Of a stretch of 64,000 nucleotides of DNA, positions 45,826 to 54,506 are shown piece by piece. This DNA comes from Candidatus Planktophila sp. (GTDB lineage Bacteria > Actinomycetota > Actinomycetes > Nanopelagicales > Nanopelagicaceae). Position numbers and translations under genes: made by a program. The stretch's first letter is position 1. The number at the start of each line of letters is the position of its first letter. Where the stretch lies: positions 1 to 64,000 of the forward strand of contig JAFMBT010000007.1 in assembly GCA_017858325.1 (NCBI GenBank). Direction: 5' to 3'. The notes under the pieces are model-generated. The model was not told the DNA's origin. It searched no databases and saw nothing but the letters and a program-made list of their open reading frames with translations.

Positions 45826-46191
45826 TTAATCCCATTCCAATCCACCTCGGCGCCACACATATGCGAAGGCGACAAAAATTGTGCTGATAAAAATTGCCAT
45901 CTCAACTAATCCAAAAAGTCCGAGCTGATCAAAGGTTACGGCCCATGGATAGAGAAAGACCATTTCAATATCGAAGACAATAAAGAGCATTGCTGTTAAA
46001 AAGTATTTGACTGGAAAGCGTCCACCTTCGAGCGCTTGCGGTGATGGCTCAATTCCGCACTCGTATGCCTCTTGCTTAGCGCGGTTATAACGCGCTGGCC
46101 CTGTGACAGAGGCGATTCCTACCGAAAAGACGGCGAAGCCAAAGCCGATTGCAAAGAGAATCAGGATCGGGACGTATGGATTAGCGCTCAC
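45826..46191 (-). CDS. nuoA: NADH-quinone oxidoreductase subunit A
   Basis: This is the first gene of the complex I operon, 121 residues with three membrane segments. The loop YECGIEPSPQALEGGRFPVKYFLTAMLFI is the family signature with its conserved cysteine. It starts at GTG. A TAGACT box eight bases upstream and the lack of a ribosome binding site suggest that the operon transcript is leaderless or nearly so. Confidence 0.95.
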   Translation of the reverse strand: MSANPYVPILILFAIGFGFAVFSVGIASVTGPARYNRAKQEAYECGIEPSPQALEGGRFPVKYFLTAMLFIVFDIEMVFLYPWAVTFDQLGLFGLVEMAIFISTIFVAFAYVWRRGGLEWD

Positions 46192-46199
46192 GGGGCGTA

Positions 46200-46205
46200 A
46201 GTCTA
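46200..46205 (-). promoter_or_regulatory. Candidate -10 element TAGACT for the nuo operon
   Basis: On the minus strand TAGACT is followed by eight bases and the nuoA GTG. It is the only good -10 in the 42-base gap behind ubiE. Transcription of the 15-gene operon may start here, although read-through from ubiE is possible. Confidence 0.45.
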
Positions 46206-46233
46206 GGCGGTGGCAGCGGGTGCAGCAGAACGG

Positions 46234-46926
46234 CTAAGGGGCCACAGCCATGTGAATTGCCACAACTCCACCGGTCAGATTTTTCCAGCCAACCTGAGCC
46301 CAGCCAGCGGCGACGATCTGGGCTGCGAGCGCTTTCTGATCGGGCCAGGCTCTGATCGAATCCGCCAGATAGATATAGGCATCAGGGTTGGATGAGGTCT
46401 TGCCGGCGATAAAGGGCAGGGCGCGCATCAAATAATTCATATAGACCGCTCGGAATGGAGCAAAGGTGGGGCTGGAGAACTCGACGACGACAAGGCGGCC
46501 ACCGGGTTTTACGACGCGGCGAGCTTCAGTGAGCGCTTTGGCGGCGTTCTCTGTATTTCGAAGGCCGAAAGAGATCGTAAAAAGGTCAAAGGCGTTATCT
46601 TCAAAGGGCAGGTTCAAAGCATCGGCCTTGATAAAGGCCAGATCGGGGCGGGCTTTTTTGCCGGCGGCGATCATCCCTTCAGAAAAATCGGCAGCTATCA
46701 CATTGGCACCGCCGGCAGCCAGTGGGGCCGAACTGGACCCGGTGCCAGCGGCCATATCCAGGATCTTCATCCCAGGGGCTGGCGCGATGATTTTGGTAGC
46801 GGCCCGGCGCCATGCTTTGGCGCGCCCGAGACTCAGAATGTCATTCACGATGTCATAGCGCTGAGCGACACCATCAAACATCGCAGCGACGTCCTGCGGG
46901 TTCTTATCCATGCTTGCACTCGACAT
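46234..46926 (-). CDS. menG: Demethylmenaquinone methyltransferase
   Basis: This SAM-dependent C-methyltransferase (UbiE/MenG family, about 231 residues) performs the last step of menaquinone synthesis. Motif I is ILDMAAGTGSSSAPLA near residue 55. FDLFTISFGLRNTENAAKALTEARRVVKPGG is the family signature. I start at ATG 46926 (MSSASMDKN) instead of 47025; a GAGAAT box six bases before it could make it leaderless. It precedes nuoA in the same direction, linking quinone synthesis with complex I. Confidence 0.94.
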   Translation of the reverse strand: MSSASMDKNPQDVAAMFDGVAQRYDIVNDILSLGRAKAWRRAATKIIAPAPGMKILDMAAGTGSSSAPLAAGGANVIAADFSEGMIAAGKKARPDLAFIKADALNLPFEDNAFDLFTISFGLRNTENAAKALTEARRVVKPGGRLVVVEFSSPTFAPFRAVYMNYLMRALPFIAGKTSSNPDAYIYLADSIRAWPDQKALAAQIVAAGWAQVGWKNLTGGVVAIHMAVAP

Positions 46927-46987
46927 GCATCCATTCTCGCTGAAGGTAGGCTTAACCACAACTTCGATTGTAGTGATGGGAAAAGAG

Positions 46988-47596
46988 ATGACTTCTAGTC
47001 GAGCACAATCACAGACTCTTCGCACCGCTCTCTTTCCGGCATCTACTGCCCTGACTCAGGCTACTTTCCTTATGGGTGGGGTCGCATTTCTAGCGGTGCT
47101 TGCGCAGATCGCAATTCCAGTTCCCGGTTCACCGGTTCCAGTCACAGGTCAGACTCTCGGCGTATTTCTCATCGCAACAACCTACGGCGCTCGCCTTGCT
47201 GGATTGACATTTGCGACTTATCTTCTTGCCGCGATTGCAGGTGCGCCAATCTTTGCCGCATCAGCAACACTTCCCAGTCATGGTCTGGCACGAATCACCA
47301 GCGCAACAGGTGGATATTTAATTGGAATGTTAGTTGCAACTATTGTTATCGGATATCTGGCCGAAAAGAAGGCCGATCGGAAATTCCGCACATCATTTCC
47401 AATGTTGATCCTTGGAAGTGTAGTTATCTTTACATTTGGACTTACGTGGTTGAAATTAAGTTTAACTCTTTCATGGACCGACACGATTTCTATCGGGCTT
47501 ATACCGTTTATCTTTGGTGAAGCTCTGAAAATTACCATTACTGCAACTTCACTTCCCATTATCTGGAAGAAGATCTCTCGAAAACTTAGCGAGTAA
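46988..47596 (+). CDS. bioY: Biotin transporter BioY
   Basis: This is the substrate-binding S component of an ECF biotin importer, about 202 residues with six hydrophobic segments. The signature GSPVPVTGQTLGVFLIATTYG matches BioY, with GAPIFAASATLPSHGLARITSATGGYLIG after it. No bioMN genes are adjacent, so it would use a shared ECF module or act alone. The start is uncertain between ATG 46976 and ATG 46988; the latter has GGGAAAAGAG directly upstream. It lies six bases before menF. Confidence 0.9.
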   Translation: MTSSRAQSQTLRTALFPASTALTQATFLMGGVAFLAVLAQIAIPVPGSPVPVTGQTLGVFLIATTYGARLAGLTFATYLLAAIAGAPIFAASATLPSHGLARITSATGGYLIGMLVATIVIGYLAEKKADRKFRTSFPMLILGSVVIFTFGLTWLKLSLTLSWTDTISIGLIPFIFGEALKITITATSLPIIWKKISRKLSE

Positions 47597-47601
47597 GATT
47601 C

Positions 47602-48822
47602 ATGTCTTCCCTCATCCCTGTAACAACGGTAAAACTGGTAACACACCTACCACTTTTAGATTTACTACCCGAGCGAGATCATTTGTCGTGGGTGCGTGGT
47701 GGTGAAGGATTAGTTGGATGGGGCGTCTATGCAAAGACAACCGTGCGTGGACCTCGTCGATTTAGAGATGCGCGTGAATGGTGGCAGAGCCAACTAGCAA
47801 CACTGAGTGTGACAAATACCTTAAGCATCAGCGGTACTGGACCACTTCTCTTTAGCTCTTTTAGCTTTGATGAACATGAAGAGTCAGTGCTCGTTATCCC
47901 TGAAATTGTGGTGGGTACCCGTGCTGGCATTTCATGGATGACGTGGGTTGGAGATAAAGCACAGCCTTACTTGCCAAAGAAGGTTCCTGACTTAGTGCAA
48001 CCTGAATTTACCTGGAGAGATGGCTCTCTTACTCCAAATGAATGGATGTCTCGAGTAGCAACTGCTATCGGAGAGATTGAGATTGGCGAGCTTGAAAAAG
48101 TAGTTCTTGCGCGAGATTTAATTGCTGTAACAGAGATAGAGATTGACACTCGACCATTACTAAATAATCTCAGCGAAAACTATCCCTCTACCTGGATTTT
48201 TTCAGTTGATAATCTCATCGGAGCGACGCCTGAATTATTGCTTCGTCTTTCACGCGGAATGGTCACATCTCGTGTTCTAGCGGGCACAATCAGTAAGACT
48301 GGCGATGACGAGAAAGATTTGGCACTAGCCGCCTCCCTCGCGCGATCGTCAAAGGATCTAGAAGAACACGAGTACGCAGTTCGATCTGTCGCCGATGCTC
48401 TTGAGCCATTCTGCACCTCGACAAATGTTCCTGAATCACCATTTGTATTACACCTTGCAAACGTCATGCATCTTGCTACCGATGTCACAGGAGCTTTGAT
48501 TGAATCAAAGGCAGATGTTGATGCATTTTCTCTTCTCTCACGGCTGCACCCATCTGCTGCTGTGTGTGGAACACCTACACATATGGCAATGCAGATTATT
48601 AGTAATTTTGAAGGTATGAATCGTGGGCGATATGCCGGCCCTGTTGGCTGGATTGATGCTCAAGGTGATGGCGAGTTAGGGCTCGCGCTTCGCTGCGGAG
48701 AAGTGAGTGGCTCGTCCATTCGAATCTTTGCCGGTTGTGGGATTGTCTTGGGCTCGAACCCTGAAAAGGAACTCAATGAAAGTAATGCAAAATTTGCGCC
48801 GATGCGTAGCGCTTTACAGTGA
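47602..48822 (+). CDS. menF: Isochorismate synthase
   Basis: This enzyme converts chorismate to isochorismate, the first committed menaquinone step. It has 406 residues. The chorismate-binding C-terminal half shows LEKVVLARDL, PELLLRLSRGMVTSRVLAGT, HPSAAVCGTPTHMAMQII and GRYAGPVGWID. A salicylate-type or siderophore role is possible for the family, but the convergent menD supports menaquinone. Its end overlaps menD by nine bases. Confidence 0.93.
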   Translation: MSSLIPVTTVKLVTHLPLLDLLPERDHLSWVRGGEGLVGWGVYAKTTVRGPRRFRDAREWWQSQLATLSVTNTLSISGTGPLLFSSFSFDEHEESVLVIPEIVVGTRAGISWMTWVGDKAQPYLPKKVPDLVQPEFTWRDGSLTPNEWMSRVATAIGEIEIGELEKVVLARDLIAVTEIEIDTRPLLNNLSENYPSTWIFSVDNLIGATPELLLRLSRGMVTSRVLAGTISKTGDDEKDLALAASLARSSKDLEEHEYAVRSVADALEPFCTSTNVPESPFVLHLANVMHLATDVTGALIESKADVDAFSLLSRLHPSAAVCGTPTHMAMQIISNFEGMNRGRYAGPVGWIDAQGDGELGLALRCGEVSGSSIRIFAGCGIVLGSNPEKELNESNAKFAPMRSALQ

Positions 48823-50388
48823 TTCCATTTTTGAATAAATAGTTTTCAATAATTCAGCATTTTCTTCTCGTGTAGGCACTTTCACCACCACAATTTCAAA
48901 GCCTGTCACTGGCGTGGCGAAGTTATCAGAGAGTTCTTTCAACGACGATATAGTCGAAGTTTTTACGCCGAAACTAGCCGCGATCGCTGCAATATCTCGA
49001 TCATGCGGAGTACCAAAAATTCTTTCAAATCCTTTAACCCCTGCTGGGGGAAGAGTCGAGAAGATTCCACCACCATTATTGTCTATCACAAATAAACGTA
49101 ACTCTGTCTGAGCGCTATCTGTAAGTGCGTTCACATCATGTAGAAATGCCAGATCGCCGATAACGGCATATGTTTGGCTTGAACCAGATGCAATTCCAAG
49201 TGCGGTCGAGATATTTCCATCGATCCCTGCTAATCCTCGGTTTGCATACACACTGACTCCATCACGCGGAATTGCAAAACCTTCAAGATCTCTTATCGGT
49301 CGAGAGGATGCAACAAAGAGGGTTGACCCAGAAGGGATCTGCTTTGCAAATTCTCTGGCAAATAGCTCCTCCGACCATCGGTCAAGATCCGCAATTTCCT
49401 TTGCACTCCGCTCTGCCAGTTTGCTCCAGGTAGCAATCCAATCGCTATCAGCCGCGGGTACTTGCAGGGTGGGAAGAGCGAGAAATTTCTGGTCTGCTAC
49501 GCGATCAGAATCGACAGTTGCCATTCGCGGATCAATAACAATGGTTTTTCGAGCGGTATAGATAAGAGTATTAATACTACGAGAAAGAGTTGTCCGGCCG
49601 ATTACGATGACGGTATCTGGCTTTACTTCACTTCTAATTTTTGTTGAGGTGAGAAAGATGCTTGCATGAGAAATTGCATTCTTAAAAGAGAGCGGGTCTT
49701 CTGCGATTATCGGCCAACCTAGATTTTCCGCAAACACTCTTACGCTCTCCTGGGTCAAGCCAGCGCGATCGTGGCCAATTACTAACAACCCTCTCGTCGA
49801 TTTTGTATGAAAAGTTCCAGGGCTTTTTCGATCAAATACTGTTGGTGGCTTAATTGTTAAATCATCTAGCCATGTTTCATCTGCATCCCCGATGAGTGGT
49901 TCATCGAATTGAATGTTGAGATGGACCGGTCCTGATTGGAGTGAGTTAAATGGAAGCTCCATCGGATATACCGACCCTGAAATATCTGCAAAGTATCGAA
50001 CCGCTTTACCAAAAATTCTTGCTTGTTCAGTTGTTTGGTTGGCCCCAGTCTTTCGTAGAGATGCTGGTCGATCTGCGGTCAGAACCAATAACGGCAAATT
50101 GGTATGTGATGCTTCCAGAACTGCTGGGTGATAATTAGCAACTGCTGTTCCGCTAGTGCAGATAATCGGCACTGCTCGCCCTGTCGACTTTGTGAGTCCA
50201 AGTGCGAAGAAGGCAGCGCCACGTTCATCGATTTTTACATGGAGATTGATTAATCCACGCTGCTGCGCTTCATAGAATGCAATTGAAAGAGGTGCATTTC
50301 GTGAGCCTGGGGAGAGTACTGCGTCAGTAATTCCAGATTCAAGAATCTGTCGGACTATGACGCGAGCGAGTGTTGTGGATTCACTCAT
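48814..50388 (-). CDS. menD: SEPHCHC synthase (MenD)
   Basis: This thiamine-diphosphate enzyme condenses isochorismate with 2-oxoglutarate. It has about 524 residues. DERGAAFFALGLTKSTGRAV carries the catalytic-type glutamate, and ITSGTAVANYHPAVLEAS-like text (read as CTSGTAVANYHPAVLEAS) follows. The cofactor region is FVIDNNGGGIFSTLPP. I use ATG 50388 (MSESTTLAR) with GGGAAG upstream, which overlaps menC as ATGA. The track start at 50430 would invade menC. Confidence 0.95.
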   Translation of the reverse strand: MSESTTLARVIVRQILESGITDAVLSPGSRNAPLSIAFYEAQQRGLINLHVKIDERGAAFFALGLTKSTGRAVPIICTSGTAVANYHPAVLEASHTNLPLLVLTADRPASLRKTGANQTTEQARIFGKAVRYFADISGSVYPMELPFNSLQSGPVHLNIQFDEPLIGDADETWLDDLTIKPPTVFDRKSPGTFHTKSTRGLLVIGHDRAGLTQESVRVFAENLGWPIIAEDPLSFKNAISHASIFLTSTKIRSEVKPDTVIVIGRTTLSRSINTLIYTARKTIVIDPRMATVDSDRVADQKFLALPTLQVPAADSDWIATWSKLAERSAKEIADLDRWSEELFAREFAKQIPSGSTLFVASSRPIRDLEGFAIPRDGVSVYANRGLAGIDGNISTALGIASGSSQTYAVIGDLAFLHDVNALTDSAQTELRLFVIDNNGGGIFSTLPPAGVKGFERIFGTPHDRDIAAIAASFGVKTSTISSLKELSDNFATPVTGFEIVVVKVPTREENAELLKTIYSKMESL

Positions 50389-51332
50389 GCGATTAACTTC
50401 CCGACTCTCATGATGCGATTCTTCCACCATTCAAAGCGATCTGGTGACACGTCCCACCCATCTAAATTGGGAGAGATCTGCCCTAGCGCGATCTTTCCAT
50501 CAAGAATCTTATGCTCTGCAACATCATCTGCCATAAGTGAGCCGGTAGCTAAACCGCAATCAAAGGTGAGGTCTTTAATACTTGCAGCCAGATCAAGTCC
50601 GTATTCAATTCCAATAGCACTTTCTAGCGCACTGGAAACTACGACTGGCAAGCCGTGATGGGCTGCAATATCCAGAGATCGTTGGATACCACCTAGTGGT
50701 TGCACTTTAAGCATCACAATATCTGCTGCAGCGGTGAGGTCTACATTAAATGGATCGGGTGCTTTACGAATGATTTCATCTGCTGCAATGCGAAGTGGAA
50801 TCTTTATCTTGCTTTTGAGTTCACGTAACTCTTCAATAGTTGCACATGGTTGCTCGACATATTCAAGGGGGCCGATCTCTTCATAATATGCATAGAGACT
50901 AGTCAGGGCTTCATCTACAGACCAGAGTCCGTTAACATCAACGCGGATTGCAGCCTTTGGTGCAAGTGTTCGCACTCTTGCAATTCTGGCGATGTCTTCG
51001 GAAAGATTACTTCCTACCTTTACTTTGAAAGTCGTTGCTCCTGGATAAGCTTGCATCAGAGCTTCGATCTCTTTTTTATCGTTGAGCTCTGGGATTGTGC
51101 CGTTGATTGCAATGGCATCTCTAAAGCGTGCTCGGCGAGCTACGGTTGCTGCCTCGATTGCGCTAGCAAGCCAAGGTGCACACTCGTTATCGTCGTATTC
51201 CAGAAATGGTGAGAACTCCCCCCATCCTTGTGGGCCTTGCATCAGTGCAACTTCGCGATAGCTCACACCACGAAAATTGGTGCGCATGGGTAGAGAGATT
51301 ACGCGAAGTGTTGCAAGGAGGTCATCGAGCAT
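50385..51332 (-). CDS. menC: o-Succinylbenzoate synthase
   Basis: This enolase-superfamily dehydratase has 315 residues. Active-site residues are visible as the lysine in TTFKVKVGS, metal aspartate in IRVDVNGLW, glutamate in LEYVEQPC, aspartate in RIAADEII and the second lysine in IVMLKVQPLGG. It aromatises the MenH product. It follows menB by five bases and overlaps menD by four, forming a menB-menC-menD operon. Confidence 0.95.
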   Translation of the reverse strand: MLDDLLATLRVISLPMRTNFRGVSYREVALMQGPQGWGEFSPFLEYDDNECAPWLASAIEAATVARRARFRDAIAINGTIPELNDKKEIEALMQAYPGATTFKVKVGSNLSEDIARIARVRTLAPKAAIRVDVNGLWSVDEALTSLYAYYEEIGPLEYVEQPCATIEELRELKSKIKIPLRIAADEIIRKAPDPFNVDLTAAADIVMLKVQPLGGIQRSLDIAAHHGLPVVVSSALESAIGIEYGLDLAASIKDLTFDCGLATGSLMADDVAEHKILDGKIALGQISPNLDGWDVSPDRFEWWKNRIMRVGKLIA

Positions 51333-51337
51333 AAGTT

Positions 51338-52216
51338 TTATGGACGTTTAGGGAATTTACCGAAGTCAGGTGCGCGCTTTTCTTGATAAGCATCGCGACC
51401 TTCTTGTCCTTCTTCACTTAAGTAGAAGAGTAATGTGGCATCGCCAGCTAATTGTTGAATCCCAGCTAATCCATCATCTGCTGCATTCATGGAAGATTTA
51501 AGTAGACGTAGCGCAAGAGGTGAGTTGCGCAGCATCTCGCGACACCATGAAACTGTTTCAGCCTCAAGCTGATCAAGTGCTACGACTGTATTTACAAGTC
51601 CCATTGAGAGCGCTTCTTGCGCATCATATTGACGCGTCATAAACCAAATCTCGCGCGCTTTCTTCTGGCCCACACTTGCTGCAAGAAGCCCTGAACCATA
51701 GCCACCATCGAAAGAACCAACCATTGGTCCTGTCTGGCCAAACTTGGCATTCTCTGCTGCAATCGTTAAATCGCATACAACGTGGAGAACATGTCCGCCT
51801 CCGATAGCCCAACCTGCAACCATTGCAACAACTGGTTTAGGCGTTCTGCGAATTTGAATTTGCAGATCCAAAACATTGAGGCGTCCAACACCACTCTTTG
51901 CTAATTCATCATCACCGAGATATCCATCATCACCTCGAACACTGATATCTCCGCCTGAGCAGAATGCTTCACTGCCTTCACCGGTCAAGATGATGACGCC
52001 AACTTCAGAGTTATCGCGAGCGAGCGAGAAAGCCTGTTGCAGTTCAATAATTGTTTGTGGGCGGAATGCATTGCGCACCTCTGGGCGATTGATGGTGATC
52101 TTGGCGATGCCATCTGCGACTTGGTATCTCACATCGACAAAATCCGAGCCACCCTTGCCGGTCGCCCACGCTGGGATAGTGCGATCCCCAAATTCACGCT
52201 TGATTGGCTTACTCAC
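51338..52216 (-). CDS. menB: 1,4-Dihydroxy-2-naphthoyl-CoA synthase
   Basis: This crotonase-fold enzyme closes the naphthoquinone ring; 292 residues. Family blocks are [60 protein letters not shown] and [27 protein letters not shown]. It starts at GTG with a strong GGAGG. It is divergent from menE, and both probably use the overlapping -10 elements at 52244-52250. Confidence 0.96.
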   Translation of the reverse strand: MSKPIKREFGDRTIPAWATGKGGSDFVDVRYQVADGIAKITINRPEVRNAFRPQTIIELQQAFSLARDNSEVGVIILTGEGSEAFCSGGDISVRGDDGYLGDDELAKSGVGRLNVLDLQIQIRRTPKPVVAMVAGWAIGGGHVLHVVCDLTIAAENAKFGQTGPMVGSFDGGYGSGLLAASVGQKKAREIWFMTRQYDAQEALSMGLVNTVVALDQLEAETVSWCREMLRNSPLALRLLKSSMNAADDGLAGIQQLAGDATLLFYLSEEGQEGRDAYQEKRAPDFGKFPKRP

Positions 52217-52243
52217 GATTCCTCCACTCTTACTTGCAGGCGA

Positions 52244-52250
52244 TAGCCTA
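52244..52250. promoter_or_regulatory. Overlapping divergent -10 elements (TAGCCTA) between menB and menE
   Basis: TAGCCT on the plus strand and TAGGCT on the minus strand share six of seven bases. The plus element would start menE transcription within about three bases of its ATG. The minus element would give menB a leader of about 22 bases including its GGAGG. The symmetry of the TANNNTA sequence suggests one shared bidirectional promoter. Confidence 0.5.
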
Positions 52251-52258
52251 CGCGGGCT

Positions 52259-53371
52259 ATGGATATCTCGGCCAACTCAAGTAACCGATCACGCTCTGTG
52301 ATCTCGGTCGATCCCGCGCTGGCTATCGGTGATGTGATGAATCTCGTGGCTAAAGCGCTAGCCCACCAGGGTCCCGCCCTTAATTTCACCGATGAATCTA
52401 TTGAGAGCGTCGATAGCGATATATGCCTAGTTGTTGCGACAACAGGATCAAGTGGAACGAGAAAATCTGTAGCGCTGAGCTCTGCTGCGCTCTTGGCATC
52501 TGCGCGTGCTTCACTTGAATTTCTACAAGCGCGTCCTGGGCAAACCTGGGCGCTTCTTCTGCCAATTCACCATATTGCTGGAATCAATGTCTTGATTCGT
52601 TCACTTGAACTTGGAACAACTCCTGTTGATCTGCGAAACGCCGATAGCTATCCAACAACTGATTTCTCTGCAGTAGTTCCAACTCAAATTTATCGCGCAC
52701 TAAATGGTGATGAAAAGTTATTGGCACATTTAAAGGCTGCACAATTTGTACTCGTCGGTGGTGCCAAACTTCACGATAATCTTCTCTTCCAGGCACTCAA
52801 TGCTGGAATATCAATCCTCACCACATATGGAATGAGTGAAACTTCAGGTGGATGTATCTATGAAGGAACTCCACTCAATGGTGTTCAGGCAAGAATTTCA
52901 GATACAGGTCTAATTGAAATCTCTGGACCTATCTTGGCCTCTGGCTATCTCAACGACGATGAGCTCTGGAATCAGCACTATCGTGATGGTTGGTTCACAA
53001 CTTCCGACCTGGGAGAAAGCAATAGCGATGGAACAGTAGATGTCTTGGGTCGCGCAGATGATGTCTTAATCTCTGGCGGAGAGAAAGTCTCACTCTCGTC
53101 AGTAAGTAAGAAACTGGAAGAGAGATATTCGCAGAACGATTGGTGCGCACTTGCTGTTACTGATCTCAAATGGGGTCAGCGACTTGTTATAGCCGTTGCG
53201 GGTAAGAATCCGCCTACGCAAGAAGAGATTGCATCTTTGCTGGGAGATGCATTTGGCAGTGCGGCAAAGCCAAAGCAGTATCTGATTTTTGAAACTTTTC
53301 CACTTATTGGAATCGGTAAGATAGATCGCATTGCGCTAAGTAAACGAGCAGAGGATGAATTTCATGGCTAG
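52259..53371 (+). CDS. menE: o-Succinylbenzoate-CoA ligase
   Basis: This is an acyl-adenylating enzyme of 370 residues, short for the superfamily but normal for actinobacterial MenE. The phosphate loop is [18 protein letters not shown] near residue 60. [19 protein letters not shown] and [36 protein letters not shown] are the other hallmark blocks, and a C-terminal lysine lies in [10 protein letters not shown]. It has no ribosome binding site. The end overlaps menA by eight bases. Confidence 0.93.
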   Translation: MDISANSSNRSRSVISVDPALAIGDVMNLVAKALAHQGPALNFTDESIESVDSDICLVVATTGSSGTRKSVALSSAALLASARASLEFLQARPGQTWALLLPIHHIAGINVLIRSLELGTTPVDLRNADSYPTTDFSAVVPTQIYRALNGDEKLLAHLKAAQFVLVGGAKLHDNLLFQALNAGISILTTYGMSETSGGCIYEGTPLNGVQARISDTGLIEISGPILASGYLNDDELWNQHYRDGWFTTSDLGESNSDGTVDVLGRADDVLISGGEKVSLSSVSKKLEERYSQNDWCALAVTDLKWGQRLVIAVAGKNPPTQEEIASLLGDAFGSAAKPKQYLIFETFPLIGIGKIDRIALSKRAEDEFHG

Positions 53372-54236
53372 GCCATCGAATAGCGTTTGGGTAACCGGAG
53401 CACGTATCCGAACACTGCCCGCAGCAATTGCTCCAGTACTTGTTGCTACCGCTCTTGCTGGTTCAGATTTTCACCTTCTTCCAGCATTATTGGCACTTAT
53501 TGTCAGCCTCAGCCTGCAAGTGGGTGTGAACTATGCAAACGACTACTCAGATGGTGTGCGCGGCAGCGATGATAATCGTGTCGGTCCAGTTCGAATAACT
53601 GCAGGTGGCTTAGCTTCACCAGCCGCAGTTAGGCGCGCTGCCTTTATCTCTTTCTTTATCGCATCCGTTGCAGGCTTAATCCTTTCAGCGATGAGTGCAT
53701 GGTGGTTAATCGCAGTCGGAGTCCTCTCAATTGCTGCAGCTTGGGGATATACAGGAGGTAAGAACCCCTACGGTTATTTGGGGCTCGGTGAAGTATTTGT
53801 CTTTATCTTCTTCGGTCTTGTTGCAACAGTTGGTACATACTATGTTCAGGCTGAAAAAATCACAGGGCAGGCAATTCTGGCTGGAACGATTGTCGGTTTT
53901 CTTGCGTGTGCAATATTGGTTATTAATAACATTCGCGATCGTGCTCTTGATTCTGAGGCAGGAAAGAAAACATTGGCAGTACGTATTGGAGATCACAACT
54001 CCCGCCTCCTCTACAGCACGCTTATAGTCAGCCCCTTTATTCTCACAATCGGTTTCGCCACCCCCTGGACGCTGCTGACCTTGCTCGCTCTTCCACGCAC
54101 GATTTCAATCCTGCGCACCCTATGGACAGGGGCCCTCGGGCGCACACTCATCCCGATCCTTGCAAAAACTGGCGAACTGCAGATTCTCTTCTGTTTAGCC
54201 CTATCTCTCGCACTGATTCTGCAGCGGCTAGTATAA
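53364..54236 (+). CDS. menA: 1,4-Dihydroxy-2-naphthoate polyprenyltransferase
   Basis: This membrane prenyltransferase (UbiA superfamily, about 290 residues, eight to nine segments) attaches the prenyl tail. The first aspartate motif is NYANDYSDGVRGSDDNRVGPVR near residue 55 and the second is NNIRDRALDSEAGKKTLAVRIG near residue 190. I start at ATG 53364 (MARPSNSVW), which has GAGGAT upstream. The tail donor could come from the prenyl synthase at the end of the nuo operon. Confidence 0.95.
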   Translation: MARPSNSVWVTGARIRTLPAAIAPVLVATALAGSDFHLLPALLALIVSLSLQVGVNYANDYSDGVRGSDDNRVGPVRITAGGLASPAAVRRAAFISFFIASVAGLILSAMSAWWLIAVGVLSIAAAWGYTGGKNPYGYLGLGEVFVFIFFGLVATVGTYYVQAEKITGQAILAGTIVGFLACAILVINNIRDRALDSEAGKKTLAVRIGDHNSRLLYSTLIVSPFILTIGFATPWTLLTLLALPRTISILRTLWTGALGRTLIPILAKTGELQILFCLALSLALILQRLV

Positions 54237-54240
54237 GTTC

Positions 54241-54504
54241 ATGATCAAGTTCTTAATTGTCCTTACGATCGCATTGGCTGCCCTTCAACTATATGCATTT
54301 GTCGATTGTGCAATGCGTGATGATTCCCAAATTAAGCGGCTACCAAAGTGGGGATGGCTACTTATTATCTTCTTTCTCCAAGCAATTGGAGCGATTGCGT
54401 ACTTCGTCGCTGGGAGAAAACCTAATGAAGGTGGAGGAAAGAGAGGACCAAAGAGGCGAATTCTGCCTCCAGATGATGACCCAGATTTCTTGCGCAAGCT
54501 TTAA
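54241..54504 (+). CDS. Small membrane protein with PLD-nuclease N-terminal-like domain
   Basis: This 87-residue protein has two hydrophobic segments (residues about 3-20 and 38-57) separated by VDCAMRDDSQIKRLPKWGW. This pattern is the PLDc_N domain, found alone in many actinobacteria. It ends in a charged tail (KRGPKRRILPPDDDPDFLRKL). It follows menA by four bases and ends two bases before the convergent ccsB stop. Function is unknown. Confidence 0.83.
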   Translation: MIKFLIVLTIALAALQLYAFVDCAMRDDSQIKRLPKWGWLLIIFFLQAIGAIAYFVAGRKPNEGGGKRGPKRRILPPDDDPDFLRKL

Positions 54505-54506
54505 TT

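Noticed and set aside
46466-46858. 130-residue plus-strand ORF inside menG
   Set aside because: It is a shadow of the methyltransferase gene on the opposite strand; the menG motifs explain the sequence.
51876-52301. 141-residue plus-strand ORF across menB and the menB/menE gap
   Set aside because: It runs antisense to the conserved MenB active-site blocks and into menE in a different frame.
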